Source: Psychrobacter okhotskensis (GTDB lineage Bacteria; Pseudomonadota; Gammaproteobacteria; Pseudomonadales; Moraxellaceae). Taken from it: a stretch of 61,422 nucleotides of DNA. Of this stretch, positions 8,019 through 16,767 are shown in pieces. The notes under the pieces are model-generated. The model saw nothing but the letters and a program-made list of their open reading frames with translations. It searched no databases and was not told the DNA's origin. The stretch is taken from the NCBI RefSeq assembly GCF_013248965.1, contig NZ_JABRVQ010000025.1, positions 1-61,422 of the forward strand, written 5' to 3'. Each line of letters starts with the position of its first letter. Within the stretch, counting starts at the first letter, position 1. A program made the translations under genes and the position numbers.

Positions 8019-9557
8019 ATGTCAAATTCCAACAATAAAAATCAGAATCAAGAGCAAGCCCCAGAAGATGCTAACGAACTTATCGCCCAGCTACAAGCCA
8101 AGCTAGACGATATCACTGCTTCAGGCAAACAGCCGTATCCAAATACGTTCAAACGCACCGATTATGCGCAAGATTTGCAAACAGCTTTTGATGGCATCTC
8201 AAAGCAAGAAATTGAAGAAAAAGCGGCGAATGGCGAAAAAACACAGGTCAACGTAGCAGGTCGAGTCATGCTCAACCGTGGCTCGTTCATTGTCATCCAA
8301 GATATGAGCGGCCGTATTCAGCTATATGTCGCACGTAAAGAGCTCGATGATGAGACGCGTGCGAGCATAAAGTCGCTAGATTTGGGTGACATCGTAGGTG
8401 TATCAGGCTATATCGGTCGCTCAGGTAAAGGCGATCTATACGTGCATATCGAAGAGATCAGTCTACTAACCAAATCATTACGTCCAATGCCAAATAAATT
8501 CCATGGTTTGGCAGATGTGGAAGCCCGTTATCGCAATCGTCATCTTGATTTGATGACCAATGAGACAACTCGCGATACCTTTATGATTCGCAGTCAGGTT
8601 GTCAGCGGTATTCGTAAATTCATGCTGAATGAGCGCTTCATGGAAGTTGAAACGCCAATGATGCACCCGATTCCAGGGGGTGCTGTTGCACGTCCGTTTG
8701 TGACGCATCACAATGCTTTGGATATGCCGCTTTATTTACGTATCGCGCCTGAGCTTTATTTGAAGCGTTTGGTGGTTGGCGGTTTTGAGAAAGTATTCGA
8801 GATTAACCGTAGCTTCCGTAACGAAGGCGTCTCAACCCGTCACAATCCTGAATTTACGATGATTGAGTTTTATCAAGCGTATGCGGATTATCATGACTTG
8901 ATGGATTTGACCGAGCGTTTATTTAATGAGTTGGCGATGGATATCTTGGGTACGACTGAGATTACTTATCAAGAAGAAGCCATCAGCCTAAAAGCGCCTT
9001 TTGAGCGTTTATCGATGCCTGATGCGATTGCCAAATATGCCGAAAACTTCGACATGGCGCATATCAATGACCGTGAGTATCTAGCAGAGTACGCCTCGAC
9101 CACCCTTAAACAGCAAGTAAAAGAGGGCTTTGGTGTGGGTAAATTGCAAACGATTATCTTTGAAGAGACCGCTGAGCATCAATTGCGTCAGCCAACCTTT
9201 ATCACTGAATATCCTGCAGAGACGTCGCCATTGGCACGCCGTAGCGATGATAACCCTGAGATTACTGACCGCTTTGAGCTATTCATCGGTGGTCGTGAAT
9301 TGGCCAATGGTTTTAGTGAGCTGAATGACCCTGCCGATCAGGCAGAACGTTTCCGTGGTCAAGTCGCTGAAAAAGACGCTGGTGATGATGAAGCGATGCA
9401 TTTTGATGAAGACTATATCGAAGCTTTATCTTATGGCTTACCACCGACAGCAGGCGAGGGCATTGGTATTGATCGCTTAGTGATGCTATTTACGGACTCA
9501 GCAAGCATTCGTGATGTGATTTTATTCCCACATATGCGTCGCAAGCTTGACAACTAG
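8019..9557 (+). CDS. lysS: Lysyl-tRNA synthetase, class II
   Basis: A class II LysRS that charges tRNA-Lys in the cytoplasm. After an acidic, Asn/Gln-rich N-terminal extension the OB-fold anticodon-binding domain occupies roughly residues 80-165 ([20 protein letters not shown]). The catalytic core follows: motif 1 around [15 protein letters not shown], motif 2 in [18 protein letters not shown] (about 267-284), motif 3 in [15 protein letters not shown] (about 485-499). The 512-residue length is standard. The ATG has a GAGAG ribosome site. In enterobacteria lysS follows prfB; here it follows prfA across a terminator, so the two are separate transcription units. Confidence 0.97.
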   Translation: MSNSNNKNQNQEQAPEDANELIAQLQAKLDDITASGKQPYPNTFKRTDYAQDLQTAFDGISKQEIEEKAANGEKTQVNVAGRVMLNRGSFIVIQDMSGRIQLYVARKELDDETRASIKSLDLGDIVGVSGYIGRSGKGDLYVHIEEISLLTKSLRPMPNKFHGLADVEARYRNRHLDLMTNETTRDTFMIRSQVVSGIRKFMLNERFMEVETPMMHPIPGGAVARPFVTHHNALDMPLYLRIAPELYLKRLVVGGFEKVFEINRSFRNEGVSTRHNPEFTMIEFYQAYADYHDLMDLTERLFNELAMDILGTTEITYQEEAISLKAPFERLSMPDAIAKYAENFDMAHINDREYLAEYASTTLKQQVKEGFGVGKLQTIIFEETAEHQLRQPTFITEYPAETSPLARRSDDNPEITDRFELFIGGRELANGFSELNDPADQAERFRGQVAEKDAGDDEAMHFDEDYIEALSYGLPPTAGEGIGIDRLVMLFTDSASIRDVILFPHMRRKLDN

Positions 9558-9581
9558 ACTAGAGTCTACTTACTATGAAAT

Positions 9582-9686
9582 ATAGTCACTCCTATATAAT
9601 TTAGATAGGGTATCAGGCTCGCTTAGTCTACTACTTGTCGTACTTTACTCGCCTTCCTTGTATCTAAATTATATTGAACTGGCTAT
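9582..9686. repeat. MITE-like element with imperfect 26-bp terminal inverted repeats
   Basis: The ends 9582-9607 and 9661-9686 are complementary at 22 of 26 positions, including a perfect inner block ATATAATTTAGATA. The 53-base centre contains TATCAGGCTCGCTTAGTC, partly recurring near 48590. It lies between lysS and the 421-residue gene, encodes no protein, and is best seen as a small non-autonomous repeat. Confidence 0.7.
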
Positions 9687-9776
9687 CACACTGTTACTGA
9701 ACTGAGTATAAAGCGAGTTTTGCAACGTTGGTGGCAGACACTCAGTTATTTATGAGCACTCATCTATAGGGATATT

Positions 9777-11042
9777 ATGGACACTCAGCACGCACCGCTC
9801 TCAGTTTGGCAGCAGATGATTCAGCAAAGCTTCTTATCTTTGTATGACGTATCAGAGGACAATAGCAATCATCCCGAGCATGCCTTTCAGGGTTATGACT
9901 TTGTTTGTGAATTCTCTGGTGCGACGGTTTACCTTATCGTTAATGATGTGGTGATGCAGGCTAACCAGCAAGAGATTGATAGTACACAGGTGCGTGAGTG
10001 GAGAAAGGAAGTTGTCAACCAATTAATCAAGCGTCATGCCCAGCTTTATCTAAAAAATGACAAGGTACTGGCTGACGTAAACGCGTCGGCATCGGACAAG
10101 GCAATTTATTTTATTGGTTTGACGTCACTCGCCATCAAGCATGAAGGCGATAACCCAGAGTCGCAGCCCTATACCGTCAATTACGAATATGGCAGTCAGT
10201 TCTTTGCTGAAGACTGTGTGCTGGACTTGGACGATGAGCAGAGTGTCTTGCAAGTATTTAGCCATCAAAACTTTGTCGACATTCTTAATCAGTTGGTGAC
10301 TCCGAGTGATCTCAGTGCTTATTTGGATTTTCACCGCCGCAAGCTTGCTGGCTTTGAGACGTTTCAAGACGAGTCAACGTTACTTGCCCAGTTCTTACAG
10401 TCACCTGATTTTCATCAAAGAGCCATTGAGGTGCAAGAGCAGTTGGTTGCTCACCAGTTAATAGACCAAGTGGAACCTCGCTTGCTTAAAGCTGCAGAAC
10501 CTGACCAAACCGCTTTTGCTAATGCGTTGATGCTAGAGATTCAAAAGAATACTCGCATGTGGTATAAGCTCTTTAATCGCTTGATTCAGCAGTATTATGA
10601 GGAGGGGACGCCACTGCCAAAAGAGCAGGTCGATGTGTTAGTTGATGAGTCGATGTATACCTATGCGTGTTTAATAGAAAAAATATTGGCACATAGAACG
10701 ATTGATCAAAACTCACGGTGGAATGGTTATGTTCGTCATGAGCATTCTTATCATGTATTTGGTCGTCACTATTTGATGGTGTTCTATGGACAGGATGAAA
10801 ATAGTGCATTGAGTGCAGACAAAGTTCGCGCATCGCATCAGGATTTATTGTTTGAGCTTAATTCACAAATGCAGCAGCCGGTAATGGATGATTTGTTTTT
10901 AATTGGCGTAGAAGTTAGACCGTGCGAGGACAGCGTTAATACCGAGGTGTACATTGACACTTTTCATCAGAATGGCTCGGCTATCGATGCAAACACGCAG
11001 CGCTTATACGAGCAGTTGGCTGAGTTGCGATCGCAGTCATAG
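9777..11042 (+). CDS. Conserved-looking hypothetical protein, 421 residues
   Basis: I do not recognise the family. The protein is acidic and soluble-looking, with no signal peptide and no transmembrane segment. The first part (about 1-170) has mixed beta-type patterns such as GYDFVCEFSGATVYLIVNDVVM; the centre (about 200-310) is helical and Gln/Glu/Leu-rich; the end includes the hydrophobic strand LFLIGVEVRPC and VNTEVYIDTF. The ATG follows a plausible GGGATATT leader. It precedes dnaX by 87 bases without a visible terminator, so it may be co-transcribed with dnaX, but that context gives no firm function. Its full-length frame and normal codon use support a real gene. Confidence 0.7.
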   Translation: MDTQHAPLSVWQQMIQQSFLSLYDVSEDNSNHPEHAFQGYDFVCEFSGATVYLIVNDVVMQANQQEIDSTQVREWRKEVVNQLIKRHAQLYLKNDKVLADVNASASDKAIYFIGLTSLAIKHEGDNPESQPYTVNYEYGSQFFAEDCVLDLDDEQSVLQVFSHQNFVDILNQLVTPSDLSAYLDFHRRKLAGFETFQDESTLLAQFLQSPDFHQRAIEVQEQLVAHQLIDQVEPRLLKAAEPDQTAFANALMLEIQKNTRMWYKLFNRLIQQYYEEGTPLPKEQVDVLVDESMYTYACLIEKILAHRTIDQNSRWNGYVRHEHSYHVFGRHYLMVFYGQDENSALSADKVRASHQDLLFELNSQMQQPVMDDLFLIGVEVRPCEDSVNTEVYIDTFHQNGSAIDANTQRLYEQLAELRSQS

Positions 11043-11129
11043 ACTTTCCTTACTATAGATCGCTGATTTGATGCTTTAACTATATTTGTACTTTTTTATA
11101 TATTCGTACTTTTCACATTGGCAGTTACT

Positions 11130-13007
11130 ATGACGCAGCAATATCAAGTTTTAGCTCGCAAATACCGCCCAAAAAACTTCCATGAGTTGATTGGGCAAAC
11201 GCACGTCTCGCAAGCATTGATAAATGCCATTGATTACAATCGTCTGCATCATGCCTATCTGTTTACGGGTACGCGCGGTGTCGGTAAGACGACGATTGCA
11301 CGTATATTATCCAAGTGCCTGAATTGTGATACTGGGGTGACCAGTACGCCTTGCGGTGTGTGTGATAATTGCGTTGCCATCGATCAAGGTCGTTTTATTG
11401 ATCTGATCGAAATTGATGCGGCCTCTCGCACCAAAGTGGAAGACACCCGCGAGCTGCTAGATAATGTGCCTTATGCACCAAGCCAAGGACGTTACAAAGT
11501 TTACCTGATTGATGAGGTGCATATGCTGTCCACGCATAGCTTCAATGCACTACTCAAAACCTTGGAAGAGCCGCCTGAACATGTGAAGTTCTTGCTCGCG
11601 ACCACTGATCCGCAAAAATTGCCAATTACTATTATCTCGCGCTGTTTACAGTTTGTTCTACGCCCGTTGCCGCAAACCTTGCTGAGTGAGCATTTGGCAA
11701 ATGTCCTTACCCAAGAGCAAGTAGGCTATACCCAACCTGCACTTTGGCAATTGGCCAGTGCAGCAAAAGGTTCGGTACGTGATGCTTTATCCCTAACCGA
11801 TCAAGCCATTGCTTTTGGCCAAGGTGCGCTTGATGATGTCACGGTCAATGCCATGCTCGGTTTGATTGATGCCGCTGACTTGGTGCGGCTCATCACTGAT
11901 ATCTATAATCATGACAAGTCTGCCGTCGCTGCTCATATTGAGCAGATGCGTGCGCAAATGGTTGATGCGACGAGTATGTTTGATGGGCTGGCAGAGCTAT
12001 TACATCAGTTGGCATTGACCCAGCTACTGCCCGAAGTCGCTCTCAATGTCAATGAGGCGCAAGCCCAAGATATTAATGCGCTGGCACAGCATATCAGTCC
12101 TGAGGTATTGCAGCTGTATTACGAAATCGTTGTGCAAGCGCGTGAAGGCGTGAAACTTGCCAGTACACCGATGCAAGCGCTGGAGATGTGTATCTTACGT
12201 CTGTTGGCCTTTCGTCCATTACCAATAGACGAAATACTAAACCCTACTTATGATGACTCCGTGTCATCTGAAGTACCCGCCATAGAAAATACATCTTCTA
12301 CGCAGGCGACCATTACCCATTCAGCTTCGATGCCGCCGTTACAGCCTTATGATATCGACTATCAAGAGCAGGTCAGTATTGAGCAGCCAAACGCTAGTTT
12401 TGACAGTAATGAAGTCAGTGTTGATCCAACTCATGAATCAGCACACACGTTGGATGTGTTGGATAGTAGCGCAAATGCTGAACCCGTTGTTGAGCCTGAA
12501 CCCGTTGTTGAGCCTGAACCCGTTGTTGAGCCTGAGGCGAATGATTCTCAATTAACATCTGAATCTGATGATCCACGCACTTTACTTCGTTGCCCACCGC
12601 AAGAGTTGGTAGGTGCGTGGACACCAGAGAAGTGGGACTATTGGCTACAAACCGCTCGTGAAGCGGAGGTTTTGGCTCAAGATGAATTGGCACTTGCCCG
12701 TCAAGGTATGATGACTGGTCTATGCAATGGTAAAGCTACCTTTGTTACCAGTGTCGACAGTAAGCACTTGCAGATGACCTTTCAGCAACTGGCAGAAAAA
12801 CTACAGCAGCAATTTACACAGGCAGAGATTGGCTTGCAAATCGATGGTAGCGTCATGCAAGCAGAAGACAAAACGCCTGAGCGTCGCCAACAAAAGCGTT
12901 TGATCCAAGCGAAGACGGTTGCAGAGGCAAAATTGCTAGATACACCCGTGATGAAATATCTGACCGAGCGCGGCGAAGGAAAAATGGGCAAAGTTCAGTT
13001 ATATTAA
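11130..13007 (+). CDS. dnaX: DNA polymerase III subunits tau/gamma
   Basis: DnaX is the clamp-loader ATPase that opens and loads the beta sliding clamp and organises the replisome. The start at ATG 11130 gives MTQQYQVLARKYRPKNF, matching the family N-terminus; a TTG four codons upstream is unlikely. Walker A GTRGVGKTT is at about residues 46-54, a zinc-binding cluster C-x8-C-x2-C-x2-C lies around 65-85, and Walker B is LIDEVHML with sensor 1 LLATTDP. Domain III ends near 370. The linker is poorly conserved and includes three exact copies of an 18-bp unit encoding EPVVEP (12480-12533). A tau-like C-terminal domain follows. I did not find a convincing slippery site for programmed frameshifting. 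Confidence 0.95.
   Translation: MTQQYQVLARKYRPKNFHELIGQTHVSQALINAIDYNRLHHAYLFTGTRGVGKTTIARILSKCLNCDTGVTSTPCGVCDNCVAIDQGRFIDLIEIDAASRTKVEDTRELLDNVPYAPSQGRYKVYLIDEVHMLSTHSFNALLKTLEEPPEHVKFLLATTDPQKLPITIISRCLQFVLRPLPQTLLSEHLANVLTQEQVGYTQPALWQLASAAKGSVRDALSLTDQAIAFGQGALDDVTVNAMLGLIDAADLVRLITDIYNHDKSAVAAHIEQMRAQMVDATSMFDGLAELLHQLALTQLLPEVALNVNEAQAQDINALAQHISPEVLQLYYEIVVQAREGVKLASTPMQALEMCILRLLAFRPLPIDEILNPTYDDSVSSEVPAIENTSSTQATITHSASMPPLQPYDIDYQEQVSIEQPNASFDSNEVSVDPTHESAHTLDVLDSSANAEPVVEPEPVVEPEPVVEPEANDSQLTSESDDPRTLLRCPPQELVGAWTPEKWDYWLQTAREAEVLAQDELALARQGMMTGLCNGKATFVTSVDSKHLQMTFQQLAEKLQQQFTQAEIGLQIDGSVMQAEDKTPERRQQKRLIQAKTVAEAKLLDTPVMKYLTERGEGKMGKVQLY
12480..12533 (+). repeat. Three tandem 18-bp units inside dnaX
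   Basis: GAACCCGTTGTTGAGCCT occurs three times in a row, encoding repeated EPVVEP in the flexible linker. The units are identical at base level, which points to recent slippage, and copy number may vary between strains. Confidence 0.9.
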
Positions 13008-13076
13008 ACAGTTGCAAATTTTAGTAATGGCATTGTTTACCAATTAAATAATCATTAAATGTAATGTTATGATTAA

Positions 13077-13116
13077 AATATCAAGGTGATGTTCGTTTAT
13101 CACCTTGATATTTTTG
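13077..13116 (+). terminator. Terminator after dnaX
   Basis: A 14-bp perfect stem (13077-13090 with 13099-13112) and an eight-base loop, followed by a T-rich tail. Confidence 0.9.
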
Positions 13117-13241
13117 CTTTTATTAACAGATAAATAGGATCTATTTATAAGGTAAGCTACATTTAAAAACGGTAAGATTAAATAAAATACTTTATAATGG
13201 TTAAGTTATATTAAAAACTGAAAAGTGGCTTAGGTGAGTAT

Positions 13242-14141
13242 ATGTTAGATAATTTACGCGGTATGGCCGTGTTCGCCAGTGTGGTCGGACACGGCTCTTT
13301 TAGTGGTTCAGCTCGAGAGCTTGGCATCACAACCAGTGCAGTCAGTCAACAAATTCGTTCGTTAGAAAATGAGCTTGGCGTGGTGCTATTGCATCGCTCT
13401 ACTCGTAAGCTCAGCTTAACGGAAGCGGGTGAGAGCTTTTATGAAGCGGCAAAAGACGTGGTTAGCGCGGCCGAACAAGGTAGAATCAAGGTCAATCAGT
13501 TACGTGATGAGCTCGCTGGTAGCTTACGTGTGGCCACGACACCCGAGCTTGGGGTCAACCATATTTTACCGGCCTTGTCGACTTGGATGGCGGCACATGA
13601 TGACCTAAGTATTACTTACTTAGCAGACAATCATTATATTGATATGATTGATGAGCGTATCGATATTGCGATTCGTATGAGTCCAACGATTAATGATTCT
13701 AATTTGAGCAGTCATCCATTGACGGATGTACGCCAAATGCTTGTCGCCTCACCACAGTATCTGCGCCAACATGTAAAATTGAAAACGCCTAAAGATTTGG
13801 CCGAGCATCAGCTGATTTGTATTGAAATCATGAAGGACGCCAATCAGGTTGATATGATTCAGACCGAAACAGGTAAAAAATCACGTATAAAAATGAATTC
13901 GCGCATTTATACCAACAATGTCTTTATGGCCACGACTTTAGCCAAAGAAGGGCACGGTTTGGTTAGAATGATGGAAATGGATATTAAAAAAGAGCTCGAA
14001 AGTGGTGAATTGGTGGAAGTCTTGACCGGTTATCAGCTGCCGAGTTTTGTGCTCTATGCCGTTACTTTGAACCGCGATCAGCAACCTGCAAAAATTACGC
14101 GTTGTTTAGAAGTATTGAAAAAATACTTTCATGCTAATTAA
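13242..14141 (+). CDS. LysR-family transcriptional regulator
   Basis: A 299-residue LysR-type regulator. The winged helix-turn-helix is at the N-terminus, with GSFSGSARELGITTSAVSQQIRSLE at about residues 18-42 as the DNA-reading part, followed by LGVVLLHRSTRKLSLTEAG. The effector-binding domain starts near residue 92 (LRVATTPELGVNHILPAL). It resembles the CrgA-like subgroup with IAIRMS near residue 145, but the inducer cannot be read from sequence. It is transcribed alone from a leader with a GGTGAG ribosome site, and is convergent with the aminotransferase gene across a bidirectional terminator, so no adjacent divergent target is obvious. Confidence 0.92.
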   Translation: MLDNLRGMAVFASVVGHGSFSGSARELGITTSAVSQQIRSLENELGVVLLHRSTRKLSLTEAGESFYEAAKDVVSAAEQGRIKVNQLRDELAGSLRVATTPELGVNHILPALSTWMAAHDDLSITYLADNHYIDMIDERIDIAIRMSPTINDSNLSSHPLTDVRQMLVASPQYLRQHVKLKTPKDLAEHQLICIEIMKDANQVDMIQTETGKKSRIKMNSRIYTNNVFMATTLAKEGHGLVRMMEMDIKKELESGELVEVLTGYQLPSFVLYAVTLNRDQQPAKITRCLEVLKKYFHAN

Positions 14142-14192
14142 GTCGAGCGTTTAATGATCTTTACTTGAAAGTATTTTAAAGCGTTAAAAAGC

Positions 14193-14227
14193 AAAAAGCC
14201 TATAGATTAGTTATCTATAGGCTTTTT
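14193..14227. terminator. Bidirectional terminator between the LysR gene and argD
   Basis: A 15-bp perfect stem (14193-14207 with 14213-14227) with A and T tracts forming its ends, placed between convergent genes. Confidence 0.9.
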
Positions 14228-14256
14228 GAGTGTGAGCATTTGATTAAATCAATGAA

Positions 14257-15438
14257 TTAAAACGATGGTTTTAATAGCTCAATCAAACGATCAGCCACCT
14301 GTGAGCTTTCATCACGGCTCATGTTAAGCGGCGGCAGTAAGCGCACCACATGACCACCAGTCACATTGATAATCAGCTTTTGCTCATCACGGGCTCGATC
14401 GACCAGCTGACTACAGTCCATGTGTTCAGGTAAGGCAATACCGATCATCATCCCAGCACCGCGACTGGTGACACCATGTTGTCCTAAGCTGTTTACTAAG
14501 CATTCGCGAATGAACTGACCTTCTGTCACTGCATTATCCATAATATCGCTGTTTGCCAATACCTCGTAAACGCTGTGCACCACACGACTGGCTAAGGGCG
14601 TGCCACCGTAAGTAGAGCCATGACTGCCAGCACCGAACAAGCCATTGGCGCGACCACGTACCATGCAAGCACCGACGGGGAAACCATTGCCTAAGCCTTT
14701 CGCTGTCGTCAAAACATCAGGACGCGCGCTGCTATGTTGATACGCAAAATATTTACCCGTGCGACCATTGCCCGTTTGTACTTCATCCAGCATAAATAGC
14801 CAGTTGTGAGCATCACATTCTGCTTGTAGCTCTTCTAGATAAGTAAAGCCGTTAGGTGCAGTATTGAGACCGCCTTCACCTTGAATGGGCTCTACAAAGA
14901 TAGCACAAATATCATCATGCTCTTGCGCGGCTTGCTTGATCGCTGCGATATCGCCAAAGGGGACACGGATAAAGTCATCATCTAAGGTATAAAAGCCTTC
15001 GCGCGCTTTTGGATTAGCTGTTGCTGATAACGACAATAAGGTGCGACCGTGGAATGACTGCTCCATCACGATGACTTTTGGACGTTTAAATCCCTGCTTA
15101 TGGGCGTATAAACGCGCCAGTTTTAACGCAGCTTCATTCGCTTCGGCGCCGCTATTGGCAAAAAACACGTTGTCCATCTGAGCTGCCGTACACAGTACTT
15201 CGCCAGCACGCTCTTGCCAGTCGATACCGAATAGATTGCTCGTATGTACCAAAGTAGCAGCTTGTTGTTGAATGGCGTCGGTGATTTGAGGGTGGCAATG
15301 CCCCAAGCCACAGACAGCGATACCCGTCAGGGCATCTAGATAAGGCGTATCATCTTTGGTGTACAGCCAGCTGCCTGAACCACGAGTAAAGCTGATGGGC
15401 TGACGATTATAGGTGGGCATCAGGTAAGTAGCTGACAT
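14257..15438 (-). CDS. argD: Acetylornithine/succinylornithine-type aminotransferase
   Basis: A class III PLP-dependent aminotransferase of the ArgD/AstC group, which transfers an amino group between glutamate and N-acetylglutamate semialdehyde in arginine synthesis, or the reverse in catabolism. Visible motifs are GIAVCGLGHCHP near the N-terminus, FFANSGAEANEAALKLAR (about 97-114), FHGRT near 130, the PLP-contacting LDEVQTGNGRTGKYFAYQ (about 218-235) and the Schiff-base lysine in TTAKGLGNGFPVGA (near 248). The length of 393 residues is typical. The yacG gene lies 48 bases upstream on the same strand and may be co-transcribed. Biosynthetic ArgD and catabolic AstC cannot be separated on sequence alone; the absence of ast genes favours ArgD. 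Confidence 0.88.
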   Translation of the reverse strand: MSATYLMPTYNRQPISFTRGSGSWLYTKDDTPYLDALTGIAVCGLGHCHPQITDAIQQQAATLVHTSNLFGIDWQERAGEVLCTAAQMDNVFFANSGAEANEAALKLARLYAHKQGFKRPKVIVMEQSFHGRTLLSLSATANPKAREGFYTLDDDFIRVPFGDIAAIKQAAQEHDDICAIFVEPIQGEGGLNTAPNGFTYLEELQAECDAHNWLFMLDEVQTGNGRTGKYFAYQHSSARPDVLTTAKGLGNGFPVGACMVRGRANGLFGAGSHGSTYGGTPLASRVVHSVYEVLANSDIMDNAVTEGQFIRECLVNSLGQHGVTSRGAGMMIGIALPEHMDCSQLVDRARDEQKLIINVTGGHVVRLLPPLNMSRDESSQVADRLIELLKPSF

Positions 15439-15486
15439 ACAAATATCCTTGCGGTGATAACGTTATAAAGTGATTAAACGGATTGG

Positions 15487-15699
15487 TTATAGCTCATCCG
15501 AAAAAGGGGTTGACTCGGCCGGTAGGGTGTACTCTTCGTTGGCCCAAGCGCCTAAGTCAATAAGCTTGCAGCGGTCACTACAAAAAGGCTTATATTTATT
15601 GTCTTGCCATGCGGTCTGAGTGCCGCAGCATGGACAAGGGTAAGTTTTGGGCACAGTGTTGGCAGTAGATTCAGTCATAATAAGTGAGGTCATCCTCAT
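15487..15699 (-). CDS. yacG: YacG-type zinc-binding DNA gyrase inhibitor
   Basis: A small zinc protein of the YacG family, reported in E. coli to bind GyrB and inhibit gyrase. Four cysteines form the zinc site: YPCPCCGTQ near residues 20-26 and FCSDRCK near residues 38-44, followed by the family-like [12 protein letters not shown]. The longest frame is 70 residues; a later ATG (about 15678) gives [19 protein letters not shown], and neither start has an ideally spaced ribosome site. It lies 48 bases upstream of the aminotransferase gene. The common neighbours coaE and pilD are not present here. Confidence 0.88.
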   Translation of the reverse strand: MRMTSLIMTESTANTVPKTYPCPCCGTQTAWQDNKYKPFCSDRCKLIDLGAWANEEYTLPAESTPFSDEL

Positions 15700-15948
15700 A
15701 GGTAGTAGGAAAAGTATGCTCAGCGAATGAGAGTCGGTATAATAGCATGAGGCTAAAGAATGACAAAAGGCAAATAGCTTTCTATGTCAAACCAGCCTAA
15801 ACAAAGCGAATAAAGAATACACCTAAAGCATATGCTATAGTGCTTAACAGAGTTTTTATAAAATAGACATTACAACTAAATCAGTAATAGTTTAATAATC
15901 AAATTGATAGCCTACTAAAGACTATCGCTTACAGGACGAAATCCTACT

Positions 15949-16596
15949 ATGACGCAACAAGCAACGCTTTCCCATCAGAAAAATCGTGCCTTTCAACCAC
16001 ACAAACTGTCAGCGCCGCGCGACTTTATTGTTCCAAAGATAATCAGCGAAAACCAAGACAACGCCCCTTTATTGTTAGAGATTGGTGCCGGGAAGGGCAA
16101 GCACGCGCTCAGTTTTGCCACACAAAATCCTGATAAGCAACTGATTGCCATTGAGCGTACCCGTAATAAGTTTGAAGCCTTTGCTAAGATTGCAACACAG
16201 CAGAATTTATCCAACTTAAACGCCATTCATGCGGATGCCATCGCCTGGATCGTACATGCCGTCGCGGCCAGTAGTATCGCCAAAATTTTTATATTATACC
16301 CTAACCCAGAGCAGCACAATCCCAACCAGCAATGGCTGAATATGCCGTTTTTTGAGTTTTTATTATCGCGACTACAAGTAGGAGGAGAGGTAGTATTAGC
16401 GACGAATATCGAAGCGTATATGGATACTGCAGAGCAACAAGCTTGCACGGTATGGTGCTTACCAAACAAGCGTTATCATGTGCCGATAGACAGCGAGCGT
16501 ACCCACTTTGAGGTAAAGTACTTAGCGCGTGGAGAAACATGTTGGGAGTTGACTATGCATAAGCCAAAAGGCTATAAAACAAGGTTTGGTGATTAG
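15949..16596 (+). CDS. TrmB-like SAM-dependent methyltransferase
   Basis: A 215-residue class I methyltransferase resembling TrmB, the enzyme that forms 7-methylguanosine at tRNA position 46. The SAM-binding motif LLLEIGAGKGKHAL is at about residues 45-58, followed by LIAIERTRNKFEAFAK. The TrmB-type catalytic region, normally FPDPWxKxRHxKRR, reads LYPNPEQHNPNQQW here and so lacks the basic cluster. The C-terminal RTHFEVKYLARGETCWEL resembles the TrmB end. It is therefore probably a divergent paralogue whose RNA substrate, or activity, may differ. It is a single gene divergent from yacG. Confidence 0.7.
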   Translation: MTQQATLSHQKNRAFQPHKLSAPRDFIVPKIISENQDNAPLLLEIGAGKGKHALSFATQNPDKQLIAIERTRNKFEAFAKIATQQNLSNLNAIHADAIAWIVHAVAASSIAKIFILYPNPEQHNPNQQWLNMPFFEFLLSRLQVGGEVVLATNIEAYMDTAEQQACTVWCLPNKRYHVPIDSERTHFEVKYLARGETCWELTMHKPKGYKTRFGD

Positions 16597-16620
16597 CAAG
16601 TTAGCGAAATGGACATTAAA

Positions 16621-16706
16621 AAATAGCCTAAGCAAAAAATAAACCTAATAAGGATTAGCTCCCGTATAAATAAGACAGTTGTTACATATAAAATAGCCTA
16701 AGCAAA
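16621..16706. repeat. Two 16-bp direct repeats 70 bases apart
   Basis: AAATAGCCTAAGCAAA occurs at 16621-16636 and 16691-16706 in the spacer after the TrmB-like gene; meaning unknown, probably a local duplication. Confidence 0.7.
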
Positions 16707-16720
16707 TAAAATTACAAAAT

Positions 16721-16745
16721 AAAAAACTGCCCCTAAAAGGCAGTT
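16721..16745 (-). terminator. Terminator for the ABC1-kinase gene
   Basis: AACTGCC and GGCAGTT (16725-16731 with 16739-16745); on the minus strand the stem is followed by a T tract. Confidence 0.75.
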
Positions 16746-16767
16746 CAAAAATTACACTCATTTCATA

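Noticed and set aside
11118..11129. Upstream TTG start for dnaX
   Set aside because: The ATG at 11130 gives the family N-terminus.
12900..13007. Programmed frameshift site in dnaX
   Set aside because: No A-AAA-AAG-type slippery sequence with a stem was found at the expected place.
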